Source: Paenibacillus hamazuiensis (GTDB lineage: Bacteria; Bacillota; Bacilli; Paenibacillales; NBRC-103111). Taken from it: a DNA stretch of 64,000 nt. Position numbers and translations under genes: made by a program. Shown here piece after piece: positions 52,617-62,003 of the stretch (position 1 is the stretch's first letter; each line of letters starts with the position of its first letter). The notes below the pieces were generated by a model, which was not told where the DNA came from, did not search any database, and worked only from the letters and a program-made list of their open reading frames with translations. Location: contig NZ_JALRMO010000001.1 in the NCBI RefSeq assembly GCF_023276405.1, forward strand, positions 3,472,001 to 3,536,000, in the 5' to 3' direction.

Positions 52617-53498
52617 TCACTCCTTCGCGTATTTTTGGCCCTGGGAGCGCGGGTCGAGCAAATCCCTGAGCCAATCTCCAAGCATGATGATGCCGAGCAC
52701 CGTCAGCGTGATCGCCGCCCCGGGAAACGTCGCCACCCACCAGCTTGTCGACAAATACGTGCGTCCCGAGCTGAGCATACCGCCCCACGAAACGGCGGGA
52801 GGCTGGATGCCGAGGCCGAGAAAGCTGAGCGACGCTTCGGCAATGATCGTTCCGGCTACATTCAAGGTCGCGATCACGATAAAGGAAGAAAATACGTTCG
52901 GCAGCAAATGCCGCAGCATGATCAACCGGTCGCGCACGCCGATGGAACGGGCCGCTTTGACGAATTCGCGCTCCTTCACGCTGAGCGCTTCTCCCCTGCT
53001 GACGCGGGCATAGGATACCCAGTTGGTTATCCCGAGCACAAGTATAAGCGTTGTCATGCTCGGACCGAGCACGCCCAGCACGACCAAGGTAAATAATATA
53101 TGCGGGATGGCCAAAAACGAATCGACCAGCCGCATCAACACATTATCGATAAAACCTCCGTAAAACCCGGATACGAGCCCGAGCATAAGACCGATGGCCC
53201 CGGCCACCACGACGGCGCTGATGCCGACCGACAACGAAACCCGCGAGCCGTAAATGATGCGGCTGAGCATATCCCTGCCGAGATTATCCGTGCCGAGCAG
53301 ATGCTGGCTTGAGCCTCCGCTCAGCCATGAGGGCGGCTTCAGTATGGCCGACGGATTGACCTTCGCCGGATCGTACGGGGCAAGCCATGGAGCAAATACG
53401 GCGATGAGCACCAAAAAACTGACGATGATGAGGCCGATGGTTCCCGTTTTACTCCGAAGCAAAAGCGACATCCCGCGTTTCAAGCCGTTTGTTTTCAT
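52617..53498 (-). CDS. Peptide ABC transporter permease (OppC/DppC type)
   Basis: 293 residues, six helices, with the N-terminal OppC_N segment, HLLGTDNLGRDMLSRIIYGS and the EAA-like loop FVKAARSIGVRDRLIMLRH. ATG 53498 is preferred over the longer frame from 53621, which has no ribosome site; AAAGAAAGAG lies 9 bp upstream. Partner of the OppB-type permease. Confidence 0.95.
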   Translation of the reverse strand: MKTNGLKRGMSLLLRSKTGTIGLIIVSFLVLIAVFAPWLAPYDPAKVNPSAILKPPSWLSGGSSQHLLGTDNLGRDMLSRIIYGSRVSLSVGISAVVVAGAIGLMLGLVSGFYGGFIDNVLMRLVDSFLAIPHILFTLVVLGVLGPSMTTLILVLGITNWVSYARVSRGEALSVKEREFVKAARSIGVRDRLIMLRHLLPNVFSSFIVIATLNVAGTIIAEASLSFLGLGIQPPAVSWGGMLSSGRTYLSTSWWVATFPGAAITLTVLGIIMLGDWLRDLLDPRSQGQKYAKE

Positions 53499-53520
53499 AT
53501 GAAATCGCTCTTTCTTTGGT

Positions 53521-54438
53521 TTATTGGTACTTAATACGCGGGTCCAGCCATTTATAAACAATGTCCGCGAGCAGATTGGACAAAATGACGACCAGCGTGA
53601 TGATAAAGACGGACGCTTCAACGATCGCCATATCTTTGCGGCTGATCGCCTGTACGATCAATTGACCGAGCCCCGGCCAGGAAAAGACGGTTTCCGTAAT
53701 CAAGGCGCCGCCGATGAGCGAGGACGCCTGCATGGCGATAATCGTGACGACGGGGATCAGCGCGTTGCGGAAGGCATGCCGGTAAATGACGAGCATCTCG
53801 ATCAGCCCCTTGCTTCTTGCGGTGCGAATGTAATCCTGCTGCAAAATTTCCAGCATCGCCGAACGGATCAGGCGGGTAATTTGCGCCGCGATCCCAAAGC
53901 CGAGCGTTACCGCCGGGAGCACGAGGTGCTCCAGGGTCCCCCGGCCGGAAACCGGCAGCACGTGCAGCTTCACGGAGAAAAGCAGGATCAGCATAATGCC
54001 GAACCAGAAGTTCGGCATCGCCTTGCCCAGTACGGCGACACTGCTGATCAGGACGTCGAGCCATTTGTTTTTGTGGGTGGCCGACCAAATGCCGAAAGGA
54101 ACCGCGATCACGATCGCGATGAGCATGGAAGCCGCTGCGAGCTCAAATGTCGCGGGCAGTCTCTCCAGCACGAATGGCAGCGCTTCCTGGCCGTAGTAAT
54201 ACGATTTGCCGAAGTTACCCTGAATCACTCCCCATAAAAAGGTCGCAAACTGGACATAAAACGGACGGTCGAGATGAAGCGCTTCCCTCAGCGCCTGCCG
54301 TTCTTCCTCGGTTGCCGTTTCGGGCAGCATCAGCAGCACCGGATCCCCGGTCATATACAGCAAGACAAATACGATAAACGTAATAATGAAAAGAACGGGT
54401 ACGATTTGCAGCAGTCTTTTGGCAATGTAACCTTTCAT
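53521..54438 (-). CDS. Peptide ABC transporter permease (OppB/DppB type)
   Basis: 305 residues, six helices, starting MKGYIAKRLLQIVPVLF as in OppB/DppB, with DYIRTARSKGL in the ATPase-docking loop and the conserved ETVFSWPGLGQL. ATG has GGGGAGG at 4-5 bp. Separated from the binding-protein gene by a terminator-like hairpin. Confidence 0.95.
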   Translation of the reverse strand: MKGYIAKRLLQIVPVLFIITFIVFVLLYMTGDPVLLMLPETATEEERQALREALHLDRPFYVQFATFLWGVIQGNFGKSYYYGQEALPFVLERLPATFELAAASMLIAIVIAVPFGIWSATHKNKWLDVLISSVAVLGKAMPNFWFGIMLILLFSVKLHVLPVSGRGTLEHLVLPAVTLGFGIAAQITRLIRSAMLEILQQDYIRTARSKGLIEMLVIYRHAFRNALIPVVTIIAMQASSLIGGALITETVFSWPGLGQLIVQAISRKDMAIVEASVFIITLVVILSNLLADIVYKWLDPRIKYQ

Positions 54439-54487
54439 GATACCTCCCCGTAAAACAAGGTTCTGTGAAGCGGCAAGTCAACCCGAC

Positions 54488-54518
54488 AAAAAAGGACCGG
54501 GAAAGTAAACCCGGCCCC
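54488..54518 (-). terminator. Intercistronic terminator/attenuator after the peptide-binding protein gene
   Basis: Minus-strand stem CCCGGGTTT..., arms 54517-54510 with 54501-54494 (one G-U pair), followed by TTTTTT. Gives more binding protein than permease. Confidence 0.8.
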
Positions 54519-54530
54519 TTATGCCCGCTC

Positions 54531-56111
54531 TTACTTTTTCGTAATATCCGGCACGTAGATCATCTCATCGGTCCGCGGCTTGAAGTTGATCGTCTTTTTC
54601 ACGCCGTACAAGCCCTGCTCCGAGTACAGGTAAATGTGCGGCCGCTCTTCGGCGACAATTTTTTGAATCCGCTGGTATTGGGCGGTCCGGTCTTTCGGGT
54701 TCATATTGACAAGCGCCGCTTTCAGCAGGTCGTCGACCTCCCTGTTGCTGTAGTCCAGCTCCGTTTTCGCCTTTTCGGTGCGGTACACGTCGAGCGCCGT
54801 GTCGGCGTCGAACAGCGAGTTGCCGTAGGAGGCAAGGAACAGCTCCTTGTTTTTGCCGGCCGCCCGCATTTCCGTAAATTTCGCCCGTTCCATCAGCTCC
54901 AGGTTCACCTTGATGCCGACTTCGCCGAGCATCGCCTGGATCATTTCCGAAACTTCTTTATCTTTCGTATACACGCCGTTCGGCGAATGCAGCGTAATCG
55001 TCAGTCCGTTTGCGTACCCCGCTTCCTTCAGCAGCTGCTTCGCCTTGTCCGGATCGTAAAGCGACGTGTTGTACAGCGAAGGGTCGGCGCCGAAATTGCC
55101 CGGAGTGACGCGGGTGCGCGTCGGCGTCGCATATCCGCCGAGCACCGTCTCGGCGAGCGCCTTCTTGTTGATCGCAAGGTCGATCGCCTCGCGCACCTTC
55201 GGGTCTGCGGTCGGCAGCCCCTTGGTGGAGCGGACGGCCAGCAGGCCTACGCGGTTGGACGTTGCCTTCAGCATCGTCGTTTTAGGCTCCGCGTTCACGA
55301 CGTTGACCAGGTTGGCCGGCAGGTTCGCGATCAGATCGACACTTCCGGCTAAGAGCTCGTTGACGCGGCTGGAATCTTCCGGAATTTTGCGGAACACGAC
55401 GCGATCCCAATCTTTCACGCGGCCTTCGAAATAGTTGTCGTATGCCTCCAGCACCACGCGGTCGTCCCGCACCCATTCCGAGAACTTGAACGGCCCTGTG
55501 CCTATGGGATGAGCAAGAAAATAGTCGAAGCCGTTTTTCTCGATATAAGCTTTGGGCAGCATACCCGAGCCGATCCGAGACAATCGGTTAAGCAAAGCCG
55601 GCTGGGGGCCGTCTGTCAATATTTGAAAGTTCTGATCGTCAATGATCTTGACTTCTTTAATCTGCTTGTAGTTTGGGTTTTCCTTCAGCCCTTTGTCCTT
55701 GGCTACACGCTCGAGCGTATATTTCACGTCGGCCGACGTAAACGGATCTCCGTTATGGAAGGTGACTCCCTTTTTCAGCTTGAATTCCCACGTCGTATCG
55801 TCGACGACCTTGTAGCTTTCCACCAGATCGGGTTTGATCTCCAAGTCGGAATTGCGCTTGAATAAGTAATTGAACATATTGATATGAATCGCTTCGGTCA
55901 AAATCGTATTGTGATTATGGATATCGAACGATACCATGTCGGTCGGCATGCCTATGGTCAGAATGCGGCTTCCCTTGTCTTCGCCTTTGTCCGCTCCCGC
56001 AGATTTCGCGTCCGGCGTGGCGGAAGGTTTCGAGCAGCCGGCCAGCACAAGCAGCGTCAAGATCAGAAGCAGCAAACGTTTTGCCCATGTCGAGCTATTT
56101 TCGTCGATCAT
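54531..56111 (-). CDS. Peptide/acylpeptide ABC transporter substrate-binding lipoprotein (family 5)
   Basis: 526 residues with lipobox VLAGC (Cys about residue 26) and the family 5 fold: LKKGVTFHNGDPFTSADVKYTLERV, GTGPFKFSEW and WDRVVFRKIPED. It captures peptides or related amides outside the cell. It lies between the M20 amidohydrolase gene (20 bp upstream) and the permeases, so its ligands are likely those hydrolysed by the operon enzymes. ATG has AAGGGGGCC upstream. Confidence 0.94.
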   Translation of the reverse strand: MIDENSSTWAKRLLLLILTLLVLAGCSKPSATPDAKSAGADKGEDKGSRILTIGMPTDMVSFDIHNHNTILTEAIHINMFNYLFKRNSDLEIKPDLVESYKVVDDTTWEFKLKKGVTFHNGDPFTSADVKYTLERVAKDKGLKENPNYKQIKEVKIIDDQNFQILTDGPQPALLNRLSRIGSGMLPKAYIEKNGFDYFLAHPIGTGPFKFSEWVRDDRVVLEAYDNYFEGRVKDWDRVVFRKIPEDSSRVNELLAGSVDLIANLPANLVNVVNAEPKTTMLKATSNRVGLLAVRSTKGLPTADPKVREAIDLAINKKALAETVLGGYATPTRTRVTPGNFGADPSLYNTSLYDPDKAKQLLKEAGYANGLTITLHSPNGVYTKDKEVSEMIQAMLGEVGIKVNLELMERAKFTEMRAAGKNKELFLASYGNSLFDADTALDVYRTEKAKTELDYSNREVDDLLKAALVNMNPKDRTAQYQRIQKIVAEERPHIYLYSEQGLYGVKKTINFKPRTDEMIYVPDITKK

Positions 56112-56131
56112 CGTTATGGCCCCCTTTTTGT

Positions 56132-57316
56132 TTACAATTGTGCTGAATGTGTACGTAAAAACTTTAAAGCATATTCGGCGAGCAGCGCCGCTCCGATCGG
56201 CAAAGCCTCTTCGTCCAAATCGAAGAGCGGATGATGCAGCGGGTGGACGAACCCTTTTTCCTCATTGCGAACCCCAAGCCGTAAAAACAAACCGGGGACT
56301 TGCTCCGCGTAATAGGAAAAATCTTCTCCGCCCATGGATGGCTTCAGCTTCAGCACATCGCGGCCGAGCACGTCCTTCACAGTGTCCTCGAGCAGCGGAA
56401 TAAGCGACGGATCGTTCATCACGGAGGGATACCCTTTGCGGTATTCCAAGTGGAAGGTTGCCCCGAAGCTTTGGCAAACCCCCTTGACGACTTGCTCCAG
56501 CAGCTCCGGAACCGCCTCTTGAGCGGCCTTGTCGAGCGTTCGCACCGTGCCCTCCAGCGAGACGGAAGGAGCGATCACGTTGCGCGTGTACCCGCCGCTG
56601 ATTTTGCCGATCGTGACGACGACCGGCTGCAGCGGATCCGTCATTCGGCTTGCAATTTGCTGAATCGCCGTAATGACCTGCGCCGCTACTGTAACCGAAT
56701 CGACCGCCTGATGCGGATGCGCCGCATGTCCGCCCTTGCCGCTGATCACGAGATCGAACCGGTCCGAAAAAGCCGTGCACGCACCGGGAGCAACGCCAAC
56801 CGCGCCGACCGGCAAGCTCGGAAACACGTGCAGCGCAACGGCCGCATCCACCTTCGGCTGCTCCAGCACGCCGTCGGCGATCATCGCTTTCGCCCCCGCC
56901 AATCCCTCTTCGGCCGGCTGAAAAATGAGCTTGACGCTGCCGCGCGGGATGCGCGACTGCTTGAGCAGCGCCGCCGCCCCAAGCAGCATCGCCGTGTGAG
57001 CGTCGTGGCCGCACAGATGGGCTTTGCCGGGAATAAGCGAGGCGTACTCGGTCTGCTTTTCATCCTGGAGCGGCAGCGCGTCCATGTCCGCCCGGAGCAT
57101 AATCGTCGGCCCCTCCGCCTCCCCTTCGATCAGCGCGACAACACCGGTTTTGGCGATCGTCTTCAGCCCGGTGACTCCTATGTCACCCAGCTTTTTCCTG
57201 ACGAATTCGCTCGTTCTCTGCTCTTCAAAGCCGAGCTCTGGATGCCGGTGCAACTCTCTTCTCCATTCGGATAGCCGCTCCTTCAACTGCTGAGCTTTGG
57301 ATAAAACTTCCTCCAC
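56132..57316 (-). CDS. M20-family amidohydrolase (N-acyl-amino-acid/hippurate hydrolase type)
   Basis: 394 residues of the M20D amidohydrolase group (HipO/AmaA/YhaA-like), which hydrolyse N-acyl amino acids or peptides. Metal ligands are visible: Cys102 and His104 in LCGHDAH, Glu136-Glu137 in PAEEG, and the distal His in HPLHHP; a dimerisation domain lies between about 185 and 290. GTG 57316 has AAGGGGGC at 6 bp. First gene of the import operon and preceded by the shared-motif promoter. Acyl specificity cannot be read. Confidence 0.94.
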   Translation of the reverse strand: MEEVLSKAQQLKERLSEWRRELHRHPELGFEEQRTSEFVRKKLGDIGVTGLKTIAKTGVVALIEGEAEGPTIMLRADMDALPLQDEKQTEYASLIPGKAHLCGHDAHTAMLLGAAALLKQSRIPRGSVKLIFQPAEEGLAGAKAMIADGVLEQPKVDAAVALHVFPSLPVGAVGVAPGACTAFSDRFDLVISGKGGHAAHPHQAVDSVTVAAQVITAIQQIASRMTDPLQPVVVTIGKISGGYTRNVIAPSVSLEGTVRTLDKAAQEAVPELLEQVVKGVCQSFGATFHLEYRKGYPSVMNDPSLIPLLEDTVKDVLGRDVLKLKPSMGGEDFSYYAEQVPGLFLRLGVRNEEKGFVHPLHHPLFDLDEEALPIGAALLAEYALKFLRTHSAQL

Positions 57317-57362
57317 ATGCTTGCCCCCTTATCTGCCAAATTGGTCAGCGGTTGATGAGTTC

Positions 57363-57409
57363 ATCTTAGAGTGGGGCATCGCCCTGCGGCAACTGACAAT
57401 AATTTACCC
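57363..57409 (-). promoter_or_regulatory. Promoter with shared activator-like motif (copy 2)
   Basis: Minus strand: GGGTAAATTATTGTC (57409-57395), 2 bp, TTGCCG (57392-57387), 18 bp, TAAGAT (57368-57363). The motif ends 78 bp before the M20 start codon. Confidence 0.75.
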
Positions 57410-57654
57410 GTCCGGATGCGGAATCGCACACAAGGGGCACCCGCCGCATTCCAAGCCTGAACCTGCCCGGACTACAGGCAATCCGCCATTTTTTTCACAT
57501 CGAAAACGACACTGAAAAAAAATGACGGTATGCCTGCAAACGCAAAAATACGCCCTCAATCCCCGCCGGGTGATCCCAAGCGCTCGGGCGCATTGTTGTC
57601 GGATTAACAGGTATGTACGAAATCGAGGTTGAATCATAGAAGACCGAGTAGTTG

Positions 57655-57690
57655 AACAGGCTGCCGACAAATCGGCAGCCTGTTTTCATC
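57655..57690. terminator. Strong terminator after the small secreted-protein gene
   Basis: AACAGGCTGCCGA / TCGGCAGCCTGTT (57655-57667 with 57672-57684), 13-bp perfect stem with CAAA loop; on the minus strand it is followed by CAACTACTCGG rather than T, on the plus strand by TTCATCATTTTT. Confidence 0.75.
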
Positions 57691-57755
57691 ATTTTTGCGT
57701 TGACTGATTATTGGATCGATATGCTCGGCGATGGAGAATATGGAGAAGTTTTCTT

Positions 57756-58205
57756 TTACGGATAAGGGTGCCCTTTTTCCATAAATACGGTGAGGAACGC
57801 TTTGGCGCCATTCTTGCCTGTTATTATTACCTTCGCTCTTGCAGTATCCTTTTGATAATACAACTGCTGGACTGAAATATAAAAGCCGTCATATCCCACA
57901 TGAAGTAGTTTTTTGACAGAATCGTCGCAAATAATTTCAATATTATCTACATTATGATCCAGATTTGCAGGGAGCTTTATCCGTTTGAAATCTGAATCAA
58001 ACCCTCCAAAGAAAGAAAGATATACAGTACCTAAATCCGCAGCGATTGCCGGTGTAATAGCGTGTTCCTTTGGCAATTCATATTGTATTTTAGGCAGCGG
58101 CTCTTGTTTCCTCGAATCCACGTATTGTGCAGATACCGGTACGCACAGTAAGGCAGACGCGACTAAACCAAATACTGACGTTTTTAATACTTTTCTCATA
58201 CTCAT
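57756..58205 (-). CDS. Small secreted protein of unknown function
   Basis: 149 residues with a clear signal peptide (MRKVLKTSVFGLVASALLC..., cleavage after VSA near residue 26). The mature part is rich in beta-prone stretches (TVYLSFFGGFDSDFKRIKL, AKVIITGKNGAKAFLTVF) with a pair of close residues Cys-Asp in IEIICDDS. I do not recognise a family. Base composition is lower in GC than the neighbours, which may mean later acquisition. The first ATG (58205) has GGAGG at 9 bp. It stands alone between terminator and AraC gene. Confidence 0.75.
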   Translation of the reverse strand: MSMRKVLKTSVFGLVASALLCVPVSAQYVDSRKQEPLPKIQYELPKEHAITPAIAADLGTVYLSFFGGFDSDFKRIKLPANLDHNVDNIEIICDDSVKKLLHVGYDGFYISVQQLYYQKDTARAKVIITGKNGAKAFLTVFMEKGHPYP

Positions 58206-58280
58206 TGAAATCAGCCTCCATATTGTTTTGTTGGATCACTCTTATGGATAACATCGTAACTGATTTCGCAGTATGAATAT

Positions 58281-58300
58281 ATACTCAATAGTCTGAGTAT
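58281..58300. promoter_or_regulatory. Inverted repeat upstream of the small secreted-protein gene
   Basis: ATACTCA (58281-58287), 6 bp, TGAGTAT (58294-58300) followed by TTTTT on the plus strand. It lies about 75-95 bp before the small gene and could be an operator. Confidence 0.45.
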
Positions 58301-58361
58301 TTTTTGCATACGATGGTGGTCAGATTCAGTACCCGTCGGAAGATCGCACATATCAGCTTGG

Positions 58362-60653
58362 TCAGTTTTTATGCTGCACTCTGAAGCTGGCCGGCGTCGT
58401 GCCTGTCACATTTTTAAACACACGCCCGAACGTCCGCTCCGTATACCCTACCGCTTCGGCGATTTCAACAACCGACAGGTTCGTATTCAGCAGCAGCTGC
58501 TTCGCTTTTTCGATTTTCAGATTGGCGGTAAACTGCACGAAGCTTTGGCCGCTCAGCTTCTTGAACAGCCGGCTGAGGTACGACGGGTTCAGGCCGAACT
58601 GCTCCGCCACGGAGGTCAAAGAGTGCGTCTGCGTGACCGTTTCATACAAATATTCCTTGACCGCTTCGATCGTTTGCCGCCCCTTGTTTTCGTTCATCAA
58701 ATCCATCGTCTTGAAAACTTCCGGAAAAAATCCCGTCTTGAACCACGCCTGCAGCTCTTCGATCGCAGTCCAACCCGGAGAAGCTTCCGGATCCCAGCGG
58801 ACGGCAATTGCTTGTCCGTCCGACGCTTCGTCCACGATGCGAAGCACGGAAAGGTACACCGTGTAAGCCGCCTGAAGCGCTGCGGCCGCATTGACGCGGG
58901 CATCCGCCATATGCTGAATGATGCTGTCAAAAAGCCGCAGACACTCCTCCTGGTTGTTTTGCTTCAGCTCCTTGAGCATAAGGCTCTCCAGCTCGTAGGG
59001 ATACGAATAGACGAACTTCCGATTCGTCTCCGCCGTCGTAATAATCCGCCCGGGACCGAGCACAAGCCTTTCCCGCAGGCAATCGCACGATTCGCGGTAG
59101 GAGCGGTGAATGCCCTCCCTCAGCGTGTACGCGTCCCCGATGCCGATCGACACGGACAATTTCAAGTAGTTGGAAACGGCGGCCTGGATCGACTCGGCTG
59201 CCAACATCGTGACGCCGATCAGCTGGCGTTCCTTCGTATGCAGCGGCGCGCTGCACAAAACGATCACATGCTTCATATCGAGCGAGGGCAGCACATGGCC
59301 ATCCAAATGATTTTGCCGCAATATTTCGTCGCACAGATTGGATACCGCGAAAAACTGCAGCGGCTTCTCCTCGTTCGCAAAATTGGATTCGGATTCGTCC
59401 GGCTCCGGCTCCACGACGATCGTCCAATATTTGTCCCGCTCGTTCAGCCCCTGCTCATGAATATAAACGGCCAATTGCTCCGGCCCGGTCTCGGCAAACG
59501 ATCCGTGAAGCAGCCGGAACAAAGCGAGCTCCTTAACGGATACGCCCTGCCTGCCGTTTTGCTCCTGCAGCCGGGCGAGCTCCCGCTCCATGTGACGCTT
59601 TCCTTCCTGCAAAAGCTCCCATTCGTCCGGGAAACGCACCTTCCGGTGAGGCTCCTCCTGCCGCTGAGCGATGCCCATCCCTCGAATCAGCCTTACGACG
59701 GGCGTATGCATGTAATAAAAAACCGGAGGCAGCAGCAGTATGGCCGCCGCGACCAGGAAAAACAGCAAAAACGCCGTGAAGCGGAACATGTCGGATTTGT
59801 ACGAAAAAAACGAATCCGCCGGAAACCGCAGCACGGTAATCCATTCCGCGGACGAGGAGCGGCTGAACGCAGTAAATGTATCCGAGGAACGCTCCATGAT
59901 ATAGCCGGTATGGTCCGGCGAATCCAAAATGCTTTTCAGCATCCGCTGTTTGTCCGAATCCAAAAATTTACCGAGCTGCTGCTTGTTTTCCGAGGAAATG
60001 ATTTTGCCCGATTCGCTGACGACCATCGCTTCATGCGGAATGTCGGTTCCGCCTGATTTTAAAATATTGTTGATCGCCCGCTCCCGGATATGGATCGCCA
60101 GGTACGCCTGGGGAAAATTCGACTGCACCGGCAGCGGCTGAAAAAACGAAACGACGTCCTCGCTGGACTGCTGCTTCGTATACATCCACAGCGGCTTGCG
60201 CAGCGCTTCGACGGTCTGGTACAGCCGCACCGTTTCATCGGGAATCGACGAGGAGTGAATGATTCCCTGCGTGCCGGAAATGAGCAGGTTGGACGTAGGC
60301 AAATACAAATCGGCGCTGTACAGGTTTTTCACATTTTTCGAATACGCGATCAGCTTCTGCTGGATGAGCGAAACTTTGCCCGTCTGCTGCTCCATGTCTT
60401 TCGCATAAATCGCCAGCAGCACCTCCGGGTCCATCAGCAGGCTGGACGCGCTTTTGACGACCGTTTCCAGCTCGGCATCCAGCTGCGCACCCAGCAGCTC
60501 GGCCATTTTCACGTGGTTGGATATATGGCTGCCGTCAAACGCGCCCGAGGCGTAACGGTAACCGGGCAAGGCGATCAGCAAAGCCATGGCCAATACGGCG
60601 GAGAGGGATACAAGTACGGTTTTCATATAATGTCGTCCGATAAACGGCTTCAC
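58362..60653 (-). CDS. Membrane-bound AraC-family regulator with extracytoplasmic sensor
   Basis: 763 residues. A transmembrane helix near the N-terminus, a Cache-like outer sensor domain (about 40-285), a second helix (about 292-312), a long cytoplasmic middle that resembles a degenerate nucleotide-cyclase-like fold, and a C-terminal AraC double HTH (SLTSVAEQFGLNPSYLSRLF and VVEIAEAVGYTERTFGRVFK). Such proteins sense an outside ligand and act directly on DNA without a partner. GTG 60653 has GAGGAGGGA upstream. It sits between the peptide operon and glutamate dehydrogenase, so it is a candidate regulator of them. Confidence 0.9.
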   Translation of the reverse strand: MKPFIGRHYMKTVLVSLSAVLAMALLIALPGYRYASGAFDGSHISNHVKMAELLGAQLDAELETVVKSASSLLMDPEVLLAIYAKDMEQQTGKVSLIQQKLIAYSKNVKNLYSADLYLPTSNLLISGTQGIIHSSSIPDETVRLYQTVEALRKPLWMYTKQQSSEDVVSFFQPLPVQSNFPQAYLAIHIRERAINNILKSGGTDIPHEAMVVSESGKIISSENKQQLGKFLDSDKQRMLKSILDSPDHTGYIMERSSDTFTAFSRSSSAEWITVLRFPADSFFSYKSDMFRFTAFLLFFLVAAAILLLPPVFYYMHTPVVRLIRGMGIAQRQEEPHRKVRFPDEWELLQEGKRHMERELARLQEQNGRQGVSVKELALFRLLHGSFAETGPEQLAVYIHEQGLNERDKYWTIVVEPEPDESESNFANEEKPLQFFAVSNLCDEILRQNHLDGHVLPSLDMKHVIVLCSAPLHTKERQLIGVTMLAAESIQAAVSNYLKLSVSIGIGDAYTLREGIHRSYRESCDCLRERLVLGPGRIITTAETNRKFVYSYPYELESLMLKELKQNNQEECLRLFDSIIQHMADARVNAAAALQAAYTVYLSVLRIVDEASDGQAIAVRWDPEASPGWTAIEELQAWFKTGFFPEVFKTMDLMNENKGRQTIEAVKEYLYETVTQTHSLTSVAEQFGLNPSYLSRLFKKLSGQSFVQFTANLKIEKAKQLLLNTNLSVVEIAEAVGYTERTFGRVFKNVTGTTPASFRVQHKN

Positions 60654-60705
60654 GAGCCTTCCCTCCTCGTCATCGGTTCATGATATGATATTGTAGCACA
60701 ATCGG

Positions 60706-61956
60706 CTAAATCCAACCTCTGTATTTGATGGCCTCGGCAAGCCGACGTACCCCTGCCATATAAGCCGCCGTCCTCATATCGACGTTCCTTTGGCGGGAAA
60801 TGCCGTACACCCGTTCGAAACTTGCCTTCATCTTTTGCTCCAGCTTGCGGCTTACTTCATCCTCATCCCAGTAATAGCCCTGGTTGTTTTGCACCCACTC
60901 GAAATAGGAAACGACGACGCCACCCGCGCTCGCCAGCACGTCGGGGACGATCAGTACGCCGCGGTCCGCCAGTATCCGGGTCGCCTCCATTGTGGTCGGC
61001 CCGTTCGCCGCTTCCACCACCGCCTTGGCCCGGATGTTCGCCGCATTGCGCTCCGTAATTTGCCCCGCGACCGCGGCCGGCACCAGAATGTCGCAAGGCT
61101 TCTCCAGCAGCTCTGCATTTGTGATCGTATTCGGGAAGAGCCGGGTAACGGAACCGAATGAATCCCGCCGATCGAGCAGTTCGCCGACATTCAGCCCCTG
61201 CGGATCGTACAGCGCGCCGTGCTCGTCCGAGATGCCGACCACCAAAGCCCCGGCTTCGTTCATAAACTTGGCGAGGTAACTCCCTGCGTTGCCGAAGCCC
61301 TGCACAATGACCTTGGCCCCCTCGAGCGGCATGTCCAAACAGCGCACCGCTTCCCGGATCATCAGCACGACGCCTTGCGCCGTCGCCGTTTCCCGGCCGC
61401 GGGAGCCGCCGAGCACGAGCGGTTTGCCGGTAATGAAGCCGGGAGCGTCAAACTCGCGAATGCGGCTGTACTCGTCCATCATCCACGCCATAATTTGCGA
61501 ATTCGTCATCACGTCCGGAGCCGGAATATCTTTCGTCGGCCCGACGATCTGGCTGATCGCCCTCACGTACCCTCTGCTCAGCCGCTCCAGCTCGCCGGAC
61601 GACATCCGCCGCGGATCGCAAACGATGCCGCCTTTGCCCCCGCCGTACGGAAGATCCACGATGCCGCACTTGAGACTCATCCAGATCGACAGCGCCTTCA
61701 CTTCTTCCTCCGTCACGTCCGGATGGAACCGCACGCCTCCTTTGGTAGGCCCGACGGCATCGTTATGCTGCGCGCGATATCCCGTAAAAATGGCGACGCT
61801 GCCGTCATCCATTTTCACGGGAAGGCGAACCTTGAGCACCCGCATCGGCTCCTCCAGCAGCTCGGCCATCGCCTCGGAGAAGCCGAGCCGCCGGGCCGCT
61901 TCCTTCACCAATTGCTGCGTCGATGCCAGAATATTCGGCTCATGTTTTGCCGACAT
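60706..61956 (-). CDS. Glutamate dehydrogenase (RocG/GudB-like), NAD-type catabolic
   Basis: 416 residues of the hexameric Glu/Leu/Phe/Val dehydrogenase family: substrate-binding KGGVRFHPDVTEEEVKALS, catalytic lysine region PYGGGKGGI, PAPDVMTNSQIMAWMMDEY and the Rossmann motif GFGNAGSYLAKFM. It oxidatively deaminates glutamate to 2-oxoglutarate. ATG 61956 follows GAGGGGGACG; the open frame upstream to 62097 runs through the promoter. Its promoter shares the motif with the peptide operon, which would supply glutamate. Confidence 0.92.
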   Translation of the reverse strand: MSAKHEPNILASTQQLVKEAARRLGFSEAMAELLEEPMRVLKVRLPVKMDDGSVAIFTGYRAQHNDAVGPTKGGVRFHPDVTEEEVKALSIWMSLKCGIVDLPYGGGKGGIVCDPRRMSSGELERLSRGYVRAISQIVGPTKDIPAPDVMTNSQIMAWMMDEYSRIREFDAPGFITGKPLVLGGSRGRETATAQGVVLMIREAVRCLDMPLEGAKVIVQGFGNAGSYLAKFMNEAGALVVGISDEHGALYDPQGLNVGELLDRRDSFGSVTRLFPNTITNAELLEKPCDILVPAAVAGQITERNAANIRAKAVVEAANGPTTMEATRILADRGVLIVPDVLASAGGVVVSYFEWVQNNQGYYWDEDEVSRKLEQKMKASFERVYGISRQRNVDMRTAAYMAGVRRLAEAIKYRGWI

Positions 61957-62003
61957 TTTTTCGTCCCCCTCATCTTTATGCATCGTTTGAATCGTTCCCC
62001 CAC

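Larger units (their letters stand above)
57317..57755. other. 439-bp gene-free region upstream of the peptide operon
   Basis: Contains the operon promoter with its upstream motif (57363-57409), an inverted repeat CCGCCATTTTTTTCA / TGAAAAAAAATGACGG (57483-57497 with 57513-57528), and a strong terminator (57655-57684). The short frames present have no ribosome sites. Confidence 0.75.

Noticed and set aside
54465-55352. Long plus-strand frame opposite the peptide-binding protein gene
   Set aside because: Arg/His/Val-rich antisense shadow of a clear family 5 binding protein; no ribosome site or domain.
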